Shown here: one piece after another, positions 22,760 through 33,500 of the stretch
How positions within the stretch are numbered: position 1 is the first letter of the stretch
Layout: each line of letters begins with the position of its first letter
Assembly (NCBI GenBank): GCA_017354895.1
Contig: CP071493.1
Location: forward strand, 744,001-808,000
DNA: 64,000 bases
Source: Podospora comata
Taxonomy: Eukaryota > Ascomycota > Sordariomycetes > Sordariales > Podosporaceae
Direction: 5' to 3'
The notes under the pieces: generated by a model
The model's input: only the letters and a program-made list of their open reading frames with translations
Told to the model about the DNA's origin: nothing
Database searches by the model: none
Program-made: the position numbers and the translations under genes

Positions 22760-24251
22760 CTATTGCAGCATATCCCTGACCTCTTGGCCGCTGTACTTTT
22801 CAAGACCCTCACCACCCTGTGCTGTAGTCAGTCAATGCTTTTCTTGTAGGACTTTGGTGGCAACAACTTACATAGCTCAACAATGGGCTAACCTCAACAC
22901 CACCCGCAACCTTGGCACCAGCAGCCTCAAGCCACCTTCTGCCTTGGGCAGTAATATCAGCCCTGCTAGTATCCGGGTCATCCTCGCCGGTGCCCGCGGC
23001 ATTCTTGAGCGGGCTGAACTCGTCCTCGCGGCGCACCTCCAAGCAAGCAAACTTGCTAAGCTCGAGCATGGGGAACACATCAAAGACAAACTGCTCCAGC
23101 TTGATACCGTTTGGCTTGGTGGGCTTGACTTGCTCGCCCGACTCGATGTCCGCATAGGGAATCTTCTTGCGGGCAACGTGGTGTGGCAGGCTCTTGGCCC
23201 ACTCGGGAATGCTCTCGAGGAAGCGGAACGAGTAGTAGTGGTTGACAATGTTGGCGGCACGGAACTTGAGCACACCGGGTTGCTCTGGGTCCTCCTCGGC
23301 GGCGATTTGGGGATCAATCTCGCTGTACTCAACCACGTCCGGCTTGCCATTCTTCTGCACAATCAACCCAACGCTTTCAGTGGCATTGCGCTTGCGCACG
23401 ACCTTGGTGGCAATGTCGACGTTCTTACTCGCCGAAAAGCCAATGAAGACAGGGTCGGCCACCTTGACAAGGCAGTTATCCACGCAGTAAGCGTGAATGT
23501 GCTCAATGCCGCGCTTCTTCATGTCGTCCAGCACCTTGGATTCCACCAATGCATTGTAGATACCGCCGTTCCCATCAGGGGCAACGGCAACCTTGCTCTT
23601 ACTTTCCAACAGAATCTTTCCATCGTTGGAGATGCAGGGGAGAACTCCCTGCTCGAAAATGAAGACGTTTTCGGGGCTGAGGCCAAAGTACCCTTTTTCC
23701 TTGAAGAACTGCTCGGTAGGACCCCGGGTTGGCCCGGAGGTCATGACGTACCACGGGACCGTGACCTTGCTGCCGGACTTCTTCTGGGCAAGCTCCTCAA
23801 TCTTGCGAATACGCTCGGCTTGGATCTGGAACAGAGACTTGTGGGAGGGCAGGCCAATGTCGAAGCAGCCCTTGGGCGCAGAGCTGCCCAACCGTGTGCC
23901 TTGCCCACCGGCCATGAGAACCACGGCCACCTTGTTTGCGGCGATCAGATCGAGACCGGATCTGTACCATCTTTCGATATCGGCCGGGTCTGAGTCGAGA
24001 ATGCTGGCCCGGGCAGCCTCGGGGAGAGGCTCCAGAGACGCTGGCTTCTCATCCTTTGCTAGGGGTGCAAGGGTCTTGGCGAAGATGGTGTTGATGTAGG
24101 TAGGGTCGAAAAGGGACAATTGCTGGAAAAGCGAGGCCTTTTCGGTGCTCGAGAGCGAATCCCAAAAGGTAAAGACCTGATCCTGGGCAGCGAGCTCGTA
24201 CTTTGCCTTGAGCTGCGAGACCTGCTCCGGTGTTGGTTCTTGGGCCGACAT
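22760..24251 (-). CDS. UAP1: UDP-N-acetylglucosamine pyrophosphorylase
   Basis: Makes UDP-GlcNAc from GlcNAc-1-phosphate and UTP, the precursor of chitin, N-glycans and GPI anchors. Exons 24251-22872 and 22816-22760 give 478 residues; the 55-nt intron has GTAAGT and uses CAGCACAG as acceptor. That acceptor gives [17 protein letters not shown] at the C-terminus, whereas the CAG seven bases earlier would break the frame. The nucleotide-binding loop [14 protein letters not shown] lies at residues 113-127. Other family motifs are [28 protein letters not shown] and [16 protein letters not shown]. Length matches the fungal enzyme. ATG 24251 follows directly on a non-coding leader. Cytosolic; likely essential for the cell wall. 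Confidence 0.97.
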
Positions 24252-25088
24252 TGCTGTGGTCAAAGGTCTGTGCAGTTGAGCTTAGTTAACGGTGGAGAAG
24301 TAAGAATAGAGTTGGTAAGCGGCTGCAGTAGTTTAAAAGTGTCCAAAGTAAGAAAGAAGCCTCTGAGGGAAGGGGGTGCTTTTTATTCCAAGAGGGCGAA
24401 GCAAGAAAACAAGTCCGAAAGGGGCTTCGACCTCCTGGCAACCCGCCAGCAACGACAGGACCCCGCCGCGCTCTTCCTCAGCTGTTGGGTAGCTCCTGCC
24501 CCGCTGTCAGCTCCGAGACAGTGTGACGCCACAGCACCCCGCCGCGAACAATCGACACACCGCCCCAAATCCAGGGGCTTGTGGTGGCAGGGCGATATGT
24601 GATTGGCTGATCATTTCGCGGCATGCTTCCCGTTCTCGTCCTTGCTGGGCAACAGCTTCCCCCGGCTTCTTTTTTGGTCCGGATCCGCAGTCAAACACTC
24701 AACACGATGTTGAACACGAGAATGGCTTCAGACGACTCTGTGACAAGTGCCACGGCAGCGAAAACTGAGAAGAGAACGGCATGTCATGTTTGTGTCTGCA
24801 GTGTGTTGTGAGGGCATGTAGATCATCTGGCAGATGAGTAGACAAGGCCCTGGTTGAATAGGTGGCGTTGCTGCCTCGGGGTGGTGGCCATTTAGAGCTC
24901 TCCTTTACCTAACCTCCATGCTCATCAAACCATCTACAGGATACTCTGATAATCTCATCCAAACTCACTCAACTCAATCAATCTCTGAAATTTCACGCCA
25001 AGAGACCGATTGTGCCTTCCTCCTTCAAACTCAGTGACTGATATCCCGCCTCCGAAGCGCACCTTTTACTCCATACTCACCATAGAAA
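24252..25088. other. Divergent promoter region, UAP1 / DNA glycosylase
   Basis: About 840 bases between two start codons that point away from each other, so both promoters must be here. No protein frame or RNA gene stands out. Nothing allows separate transcription starts to be placed. Confidence 0.5.
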
Positions 25089-26102
25089 ATGTCAGAAACA
25101 TCATCACCCCAAGAAGAAGCAACCGACAACCTCCCCACCCCGACTTTCGCCGGCCGTCTCAAACTCTCGGAATTCATCTTCACCCCTGAGCAAAAGAAAT
25201 CCATGCCTCTCCAACAACCCCTCCGTAAAAGCCCCCGGCTTCTGGCATCAACCTCCTCCTCATCAACACCACTCCTCCAACCCTCCCCATCCATACCATC
25301 CCCCCTCAAACGCTCCCCCTCGGAACCACCATCATCAATATCCTCCCCTTCAAAACGCAAACGCCCCAAACCCCTCCCCACCCCACCCGGCCCGCTCCCC
25401 CTCCTCCCAGACGCCATCGCTCCCAACCTCATCCTCCTCTTCGTCGGCCTGAATCCCGGCCTGCTAACCTCCTCCACCGGCCACGCCTACGCCCACCCGA
25501 CAAATCTCTTCTGGCGCCTCCTCCACTCATCCGGCATCACCCCCCGCCTCTGCGCGCCAGAAGAAGACCGGCTCCTCCCCTCCCTCTTCTCCCTCGGGCT
25601 CACCAACATTGTCCCCCGACCGACACGGAACGGGGCAGAGCTTTCAAAGAAGGAGATGGATGCTGGCGTTGCGGTCCTGGAAGAGAAAATCAGGGAGTTT
25701 AAGCCGGAGGTGGTGTGTATTGTTGGGAAGAGCATTTGGGAGAGCGTGTGGAGGGTGAGGCATGGGAGGGGGATCAAGAAGGAGGAGTTTAGGTATGGCT
25801 GGCAGGAGCGGGGGGAGGATATGGGAAAGGTGGAGGGGGTGGGGGAGGATATGGGAAAGGTGGAGGGGGGGGGGGAGTGGAATGGGGCGAGGGTGTTTGT
25901 TGCTTGTAGTACTAGTGGGTTGGCGGCTACGTTGAAGCCGAGGGAGAAGGAGGAGATTTTTGGGGAGTTGGGGGAGTGGGTTGTCAAGAGGAGGAGGGAG
26001 AGGGAGGAGGAGAAGGGGGTGGGGAGTGGAACGGATGGTGGTGAGGATGGTGGTGAGGGTATAGGGCAGGTTGACGATGCAGAGGTCAAGCAGGAATCAT
26101 AA
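25089..26102 (+). CDS. TDG/Mug-family mismatch-specific uracil/thymine DNA glycosylase
   Basis: Removes uracil or thymine paired with guanine, starting base excision repair in the nucleus; relatives are human TDG and fission-yeast Thp1. One exon, 337 residues. The first 105 residues are Ser/Pro-rich with a basic patch (KRKRPKP). The fold begins at LILLFVGLNPGLL; N122 in GLNPG corresponds to the catalytic Asn of the family. HPTNLFWRLLHSSG and GLTNIVPRPTR follow, and ACSTSGLAA near residue 275 is the second motif. A 30-bp tandem duplication at 25811-25870 puts two copies of GEDMGKVEG in a surface loop. The last 35 residues are Gly/Glu-rich. Codon third bases switch from C to G around 25630. There is no sign of an intron. 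Confidence 0.94.
   Translation: MSETSSPQEEATDNLPTPTFAGRLKLSEFIFTPEQKKSMPLQQPLRKSPRLLASTSSSSTPLLQPSPSIPSPLKRSPSEPPSSISSPSKRKRPKPLPTPPGPLPLLPDAIAPNLILLFVGLNPGLLTSSTGHAYAHPTNLFWRLLHSSGITPRLCAPEEDRLLPSLFSLGLTNIVPRPTRNGAELSKKEMDAGVAVLEEKIREFKPEVVCIVGKSIWESVWRVRHGRGIKKEEFRYGWQERGEDMGKVEGVGEDMGKVEGGGEWNGARVFVACSTSGLAATLKPREKEEIFGELGEWVVKRRREREEEKGVGSGTDGGEDGGEGIGQVDDAEVKQES
25811..25870 (+). repeat. 30-bp tandem duplication inside the DNA glycosylase gene
   Basis: Two adjacent 30-base units, 25811-25840 and 25841-25870, differ at one position only. Each encodes GEDMGKVEG plus one residue (V or G), so the frame is kept. Near identity suggests a recent slippage or duplication event in a purine-rich stretch. 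Confidence 0.9.
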
Positions 26103-29100
26103 AAAGGACAGTCGACGACGATACAGGCGACGAGACGGAATGGTTGGAAGGGGCATCAGGGCTCTGGGCAATGATAATGGAAAAGTTTAATCATTTCGCG
26201 ACTTTTTAGCAGGCATCATTGCACCCCAATTAATTTCAAGCTTTCAACAATATCGAGAGTTCGGCTTTTTGGTATAAAAAAAAGGTCAAAAGGAGGGAAG
26301 GAGCGACAGGGAAGGAGCGATGGGGAGGGTTAGGGAAGGAGCGACCAGCTGATGTTGTTGTTGCTCGTCCCATCCAGGACAGGTTGCTTCTTCCTCGTGA
26401 CGCAGAAACAACGAATTCTAGCAGTGGTTCGTGAAGCCATCATCCTCCTGGTGGTCTCGACTGTGGCCGTCTTGTTTTGTTATGATAGAGCCGAACTTTG
26501 ATGCCCTCCTCGCCCTGCGACCCAGAGGTTTTATCAACAACGTGGAGAGTTGGTTGATTTATGGCTAGGTACTTTCCTGTAAAACATGATGTTAATGGCT
26601 CTCTAGGTGCGTTGTGTCTGGGGGAATACTCACCTATTTGAGAGAGAGCCTAGTCATGCATGATAGAGATATCTTGCACCACCGACCGCTCTGGTTAAAA
26701 TATCACAAGGCTTGTTAAATCCCATATCCTCCACGCAATTAGAGGTCTGGTTGTTTTTGTCGAAAGTAACCAGGATACACATGTTGAACTTATGAACGTC
26801 AAGGTAGCGAGGCGTACGGAGATCTTGAATCTGCGTATATATGAGGCCCTCTCACGATCAACTATCTAGCATCCGTACCTACCTCGGCAGCGTCCACATA
26901 TCCCAAGTGCAGTTGGCTCCGCAGATCTCGCCTTGCCCCTTTGGGCTGTACCAATCTCTCTCCTTCCCCATTATCTGACCTTGCGATATTACTCTCTCCC
27001 GGAAACCCTTCTAATCAAGCGCGCTTCGACGACTATTGAACCCGCAAGATCGACGCTACACCCCCAGCAATGTGTTATCCAAACTCCAAAATCTCAACCA
27101 CCCCTCTAGCTCCAGTCGCCTCGAAACTTATAACCCTTTTAGGAACACCCAATAACATTGCCCCCCTCCACGCTCCTCCTCCACAACTACACTTTGTCTG
27201 GCACGGATGGTAACATAATCCCAGAAAAGAAAAACCCAGGGCTTACTAGGCCCGGCTGCCCGGCCTGATCTAGTTTGGTCTAGCTGATGAGCTGACCAAA
27301 TTATCTGATCTCGTCTCAAAAATTGGAGACGGTGTCAACTGTATTCCTCTCCGCACTGTCAAAGATGCAAAGATCGGGTAGCATGCGGATGAGCAACCAA
27401 GGACAAAGCTAGGCTATATTTGGGCGCGAAAAGAGAGAGAGACGTGGGGAAACAAAAGAGAAAACAAAATGAGTGAGAAAAGGGGGGGAAAGGTTTGTTC
27501 AGACAGGGCGTTGTTTATATGTTTGGCCGTTGATCACGAATTTGGACAACCCCGATATATAACTTTCGTACCTAACCACCATCTATCTAGATAACCATCT
27601 CACGCTCACCACCCGCCTAACTGGACCGGGTATATCCCACCCCGCCCCCCCATCCTCCGTCCCTTCAGGCTGTGTGTGTGGGGACGAAGATGCGTGTGTG
27701 GTACACAGGCATCGACCCACTCCTCCCCCCTCCCCCGTCCGCTGCATCACAAAAGCCGTGTCCTATCATGAATTGCCGTCCTATTCCACACTCGCATACC
27801 ATCCAACCTTGTCCCGGGCTGGTTGACTCTCCCCGCCCCCCCCCACCATCCTCACCGTCCTCAGCTTCTCACCCGATCTTGGCAAGTCAGCAATACACAG
27901 TAATAGAACGCTGGAACCAGTCTGTCGGGTTCAACAAGCCCAACCAACAACCAAAGAGCGTGTGAGCCGACCCACCATTTCCAAACACCAACCATGACGA
28001 TTGGTCGTCGAGGAGGGGGTCGTGCATACTCAAACACTGTCGTCGAGATCGCCAATGTCCCCTTCGTATCTGCCTGTCAGATTGTCAACAACTAGCAGAG
28101 TAACATCGAGGGTGGCTGGGGCAAAACAGGTCATCTCATGGTTATGGAAGTTGGCTAGATAGGTGCTGTCAAGGAGCGTCGGCCATGATAGACAGGCATG
28201 CTTCACGTAAAGGATAGGGCTCCTGGACTCCAGTGCTTGGCGAATTCGGTGTAAGTCTTGCCATAGTCGCTACAGTAACAAATCGCTTTTCTTCAAGTCT
28301 GTTGTGTAACCTGGATATACGCGACATCCAATCGCGCTGCTGCCCCAAGGGTGACGAAAAGCGAACAGATCTTCGATGATACATGGCAAACATCCATTCT
28401 GTAGCCAACCAACAGACATGGGATGTTCCACACATGCCGACCTGCCACGTACCACACCCCCCCTGTTGTTCCATCCTCGAGCCCTCCATTATGCCTTCCT
28501 ATCACCTATAACGCCCTAAACGCCTTTGGCTGAAAGCAACGCTGAACAGTGGAAAGACAAAGCGCTTGTGAGGCCGATCGAAGAACCTCGACAAATCTGA
28601 ACCAATGGTGGGCCTTCGAGCCTCCCATTCGGCAACTCCCATCAATGTCAAGCTCAGTAGATAAGCGAGTAGAGTCCCATAACGTGCGACTGGGCAGGGT
28701 TGGAGAAGAACGCAACGTGCTGGCCAGTTTCACCTCGAAATCGCACAAGGTTCCCAAAAGCACTGCTGCTCGTCAAGTCGGCGAGGAAAAGAGCTGAAAG
28801 GATTGGCCACAAAAGGCCAGATCATGTATAGATATATATACACGGTAGTGTGTCGTAATATGGATGGCGGTGCGTAAATGTGACACCCCGTGGGTCGACG
28901 TGCATATGGAATCGGCGAGTTAGAGAGCTGCTTCCGAGTGAAAATGCTGGTTGCTGGCGGGTGTAGGATGGGTGGGCCAACATGTGCCTTAGTGCTGGCG
29001 GGCTCGCGACCTGGAGGTTTGGGAAGAGGAAGCTGGGTTGTCCCCCCTGTAATGTTTTAGAATGCCACACGTCATTGAATGGTCAACTGGGAGGGGAGAA

Positions 29101-29271
29101 CGTGGTTCATTTATCGCATTACTCCGGCCCTGGCGCTCCCGTCGGGTTGAATGTGGGTACGACCGAAGGTGCAGCAAGGCCGAGGTAAGCGGGTGGGTTA
29201 TCCCACAGGGGTGCTCTTGTTGTACCCGAGTGGTTTGAGGGAGGTGGTAGAAACAAGCAAACGAGCGAGAC
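26103..29271. other. Gene-poor spacer with a short triplicated 12-mer
   Basis: About 3.2 kb between the stop codons of the DNA glycosylase (+) and the methyltransferase (-). GGGAAGGAGCGA occurs exactly three times at 26295, 26309 and 26333. Short frames at 28169-28797 on both strands have no domain. Both genes end here, so this is far more room than two 3' untranslated regions need. I see no other gene. Confidence 0.45.
26295..26344. repeat. Triplicated 12-mer GGGAAGGAGCGA
   Basis: Three exact copies start at 26295, 26309 and 26333, about 190-230 bases after the DNA glycosylase stop codon. The surroundings are purine-rich, so slippage is the simplest origin. Confidence 0.7.
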
Positions 29272-30570
29272 TCACTGTGGTCTTCTCGCTGTGAAGATGT
29301 GCCTAGGGAGCTGTTAGACATATTGCCGTCGACTCGCGTCTGGATCATTAATGAAACTCACATTGTGCAAAACACACGCTTTTCCTTCTGGCTCACCTCC
29401 GCCTTGACCTCTTCAACAAAGTCGTTAATCTCGGAAAACGACTTGTTGAGTCCTCTCGCAAAGGGCGCCAGACACAGAGGTTGGAATCCCTGCTTCATAA
29501 CCAAGTTAAACCAACGGCCAATGTCCCGAGAATATGTGTCTGTCGGCCATGGGTTGAAAGGAATCCGTATGACCTCCTCTTTGATGTCAACGAACCCTAC
29601 CTCGGCCAGCCGCTGCGTGGTCACGTTGCTGTCGAGACGCATGGATCGGCCAAAGTTGTCCATGACAGTCAGGAGCTCTCCTGTCCACTGCGAAATCAAG
29701 GAGCCATTGACAAGTCCGGGATCATCACTACGTGGCGTGAAGTCAATTTCAACTTGCTCGATGTGCCCATAATATGGTTTGAGATGCCTGGAAGCGGTTA
29801 GCAGAGACTTGATACAACTTGCTGTTATAGACTCACCTGTAGGCTTCGGCGTACAACCGCGGCCAGCTTGCAATGCTGCCATTGAGTGTGCGCATATGGA
29901 TAAGATCCCAAGTACCTGCTTTTAGCTCTTGGGGCCACTCTGATTCAATATCCCTTTGTAAGAAGGTGAGATTGGAGGGAATGCTAACGATCTGTTAGTG
30001 TGGATGACTTGGGTAGAGGAGGACAGCATAAACTCACAATTCGGGTTGGATCAAGTTCAGATCCATGCCAACGTGTCTGCCACGCGGGTATTTGCTTCAT
30101 TACGAAATCAGTACTGAAGCATAAATGAGGTGACCATGAGATGTGAGCAACTTACTCGGCCATCTCGATGGTCCAGATGCCCGTGCCACAGCCGAGATCA
30201 AGAATTGATGGTTCTTCTACCGCGACCGGGGCTTTGTGCAGGAGCTCCTTGCGAGCAACCAAGCAAAACTTGTGAAATATGTCTAGGCGGTCTTGCTCAT
30301 CCTTCACGTCGAGTGGTTAGTCAATCATGTGAACGGATGGACGCGAACTTGGGATCTCTCAGCTTACCGCATCAACGGGGAACATGTAAGCACCCTTTTT
30401 GTTGGTGCCATACCATCGTCCATTTTCCTGGTACACTTGTGTGTTTTGCTCATGTTGGTGTGATGAGCCGGTGCCGCTGCGGGCGGTGTTAGCCGGGCCG
30501 GCTTGGTCATCAGACGCACACAGGAAACTCACTTATAGAAGGACCTTGATGGCTGGGACTCCATCGCCAT
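29272..30570 (-). CDS. LaeA-like (UMTA-type) S-adenosylmethionine methyltransferase
   Basis: A class I methyltransferase of the family that includes LaeA, the regulator of fungal secondary metabolism; the substrate is unknown. Seven exons: 30570-30533, 30476-30368, 30301-30156, 30094-30038, 29983-29837, 29787-29362 and 29302-29272, giving 317 residues with introns of 49-66 nt. Hallmarks: [19 protein letters not shown] near residue 30, [12 protein letters not shown], the SAM-binding loop [11 protein letters not shown] (82-92), [65 protein letters not shown] and the end [10 protein letters not shown]. Every join keeps the frame. The family is large and LaeA itself is only one branch, so a global regulatory role is not implied. 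No polyketide or peptide synthase gene lies nearby. Confidence 0.93.
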
Positions 30571-33500
30571 CCCGCTGTGAATCAGCCCAATCCAACAGCT
30601 TCCGAATGATCAAAGAGAAAACGGGCGGTAGGTCGTGAATATGAGTATATGGTTGCTATTTGAAATGTTGGAAGTGTGCCAGAGCTGGAAAAATGAGGTT
30701 AGAAGACCAGACACAAGAGATTTAAAACCGCCGAGCACAGTGATCCATACGGAATCGGACAGGCCACTGGCTGGATAGCTGAACTTTATCGTGGACACGA
30801 GCACGAGTGAGGGACGAGGGCATATCTCGTGGAAGCTTCTCAGACACGGGCCCGCCACAATTCCTATGCAGTCACTGGCGGCTAAGAAGATGGGACAACT
30901 CACCAATAGCAAATGATCTTTTTGAAGCCAACATTCGCCGTGGTGCCGGTAGCAAGTGGTACGGTGAGCGATGTGTGTGTGGTTTTTAAGCTGGAAGGAA
31001 TGCGATATAAGATGATAAAGAGCGGTAAATTAGCTGAGACCAGCGCGCGGTTGCAGGAGCCGTGGCACTGCTCGACGATTTGAGATTGCAGTTGTTGCGG
31101 ATGACACCCGACTGTTCAAGAGGGTGGGTGGAGCAAATAGAATGGAAGGAAGAAGCTCTTGGACCGGTGGTAGGGGGCGCGTGCCTTATTAACCTAAGCA
31201 AAGCAACCAGAAGGCGCTACGTCGCAGTGGGTGGTGCGGGAGCCGGGGGGGGTGACGGACAGGATGCACTGCCTGCGCCGGGCATGGAGCAGAGGAACCA
31301 AAAAAAGCAATGACAGAACCGTCGGGTACATAGAATGGAACTCGGCCTTGATGATCTTGTCAATATGTCTGCTTTGTTGTTTCCTTCCAAATTCTACTCG
31401 TCTGCTTTTTCCGGGGGATCAGGGTATCGCGGAAACACCTAGCTCGGTTGCAGGAGCTGCCCGGAGGGGTGTGTCGGGGGCCGGGTGGGTTAGGTGGTAA
31501 AAGTAAGGGTGTGGGGTTGCAAGCTCCCAGGTAGAAGGTCCCGAGGCCATATTAATACCCTGCCTACCCTGCCTACCTAGGTAGGGAGTATTATTTCTAC
31601 CTATGTTTGCTTCCCGTCAAGGTACCTGAGGTCCTGTTGTGATGATGTTTGGAGAATACCTACGAGATGCGCACTGTCAAAGTTGCCACCTCTCTCCATC
31701 GTTCACGTTTTCTGCTGCACCGTTCCAGCGGTTCGGGTTTGGAAGTAGCCCCTCTTGCGGGCGTCTCCATCGCTCCCGCTCCCGTATCCGGCACTCCAAG
31801 TTCCAATGTGCGTAGACACCTCCTTGTTTTCACCAATGCCCGCTGACATGCCGGCGGCATCTCCGCTTCTTACCTTCATTTTGTTTCAGCGACTCGACCA
31901 ACCGAGTGACATCGCCAAGCATGTGCATGGCGCTTCACCAGCAGACCCGAGGTGGAGCGGCTGGCAACCAACAAAGCAAGGCTCCAAGATTCTTGTATCC
32001 ATATCCCACAAAACTATCGCCATCAAGATGAACAAAGAACGTCGGCTCCAGCCTGTCGGGTCAGGCCATCTGAGAACTTTGAACGAGTTGTAACAAAGAC
32101 GGCTCAAAAGTTCCCAGATCCGAAACCACAACTTGGTCGCCCACCACCATGATCAGTCCACCGGGCCGCCGCTTGCGGATGGTGCTGTTTCCAAGATGAC
32201 AGATTGACGTGTTGCGGTTTCCTTATCTCGGATAAAACGCACTCACTTCTGCACTTCTGAGAGAAAGCGCGTAACGAAGTTGGGAAGCTACTGGCTGGCC
32301 AGGTGCGCAGTTTAATCAGGTTTCCAAAACAGAGTTGCATGCAACGTGGGCTGCAACCATGCCATCATGATGCGTTCCAGCTCCTCACCACTCACCCACT
32401 CAGATCATCGCGGCCAAATTTCCGATGCCGCTTCTTCTTCGCGCCATTTCGGAAGCAAGCCTGCGAGGCTGCAAAAGCAGGTACACACCTGCATGTTTCT
32501 CACCACATGCCCGCCTGTTTCAAGTCGTCCTCGACATCTCCGCTCCATCCCTTGCTTCAGCTGCCTTTTTCCCTTGGCCTTCTCTCATCCGATGCCCTGA
32601 AGAGAGTTCCCCCCAGTCTCACCGAAGCCCAGACGGTGGGAGTTGAAGGTCCTCAAAGGGAATCAAGGCCCGGTCAGCTGTCCAGGGCCGCTTTTGTCCA
32701 ACGTTGTTCGCTCCGAAGTTGGCGTTTCCAGCGGCTGGGGGCACCGATTGTTTTTTCCCTACTCCACCTGCTGGGCTCCTGCCAAGCGGCCAGCGCCGCA
32801 CCTTGACCCTAGCTGCCTGCGCAACCAACCTCTTCTTTTGATTGGTTACCGACCTATCGGGTCGTCCCACTTTTTCCTCCCTCTCCTCCAACAGCGAGAC
32901 ATGAGTGGCATGGGAATGGCTCCCTGACCTCTCTCTCTGTCTCAAGCACCCAGCCCAGTCGATTTGCTTCCCACTCGGTGGATGTCGTAGACCCGTGAAC
33001 CCTGAATCACGGACTGGCACGCTTCACCGACGACCCGCGGATTCCGTCGGAATTGTCTCCGAAAGCTGTGCGCTCTGAGGTTTGTCCACTGGGGCTACCT
33101 GTAACCTGGTATGCCCTCACCTCTCGGTCCCGAACCAATTAGCATTGGCTAACTAAGCGGCGTCAGGGCAGGAGATTCATTGCGTCGTAATAAACCTGCT
33201 TGGTCTGATGACCCCCTCACTTCTCACCGGCCGAGCCTACACTAGAGGCGGCGCTGGCGGCCCAGGATGGTCAGAAGAGCACGAAAGAGTGGGAGTCCTG
33301 CATCTTGTATATGTGCAAGTTCGGCATGTGTTTTGCTATGCTGACCGCCTTTTCTATTACTTGCAGCTGCAGGGTGAAGCGAGGCCCTTCGGGGGGTATA
33401 GACCTTGTTCTCAATTCAACAGCGTCGTCTCGTAACCAAAGCTGCCGAGCGTGTTGTACCATCGCCCCAAAACTTTTCGGCATAGAGAAAATGACGAATC

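Noticed and set aside
22632-23993. A 453-codon open frame on the plus strand
   Set aside because: It lies wholly antisense to UAP1, has no domain, and follows from that gene's codon bias.
25487-26089. A 200-codon Ser/Pro-rich frame antisense to the DNA glycosylase
   Set aside because: It is a product of the purine tract on the other strand; no domain.
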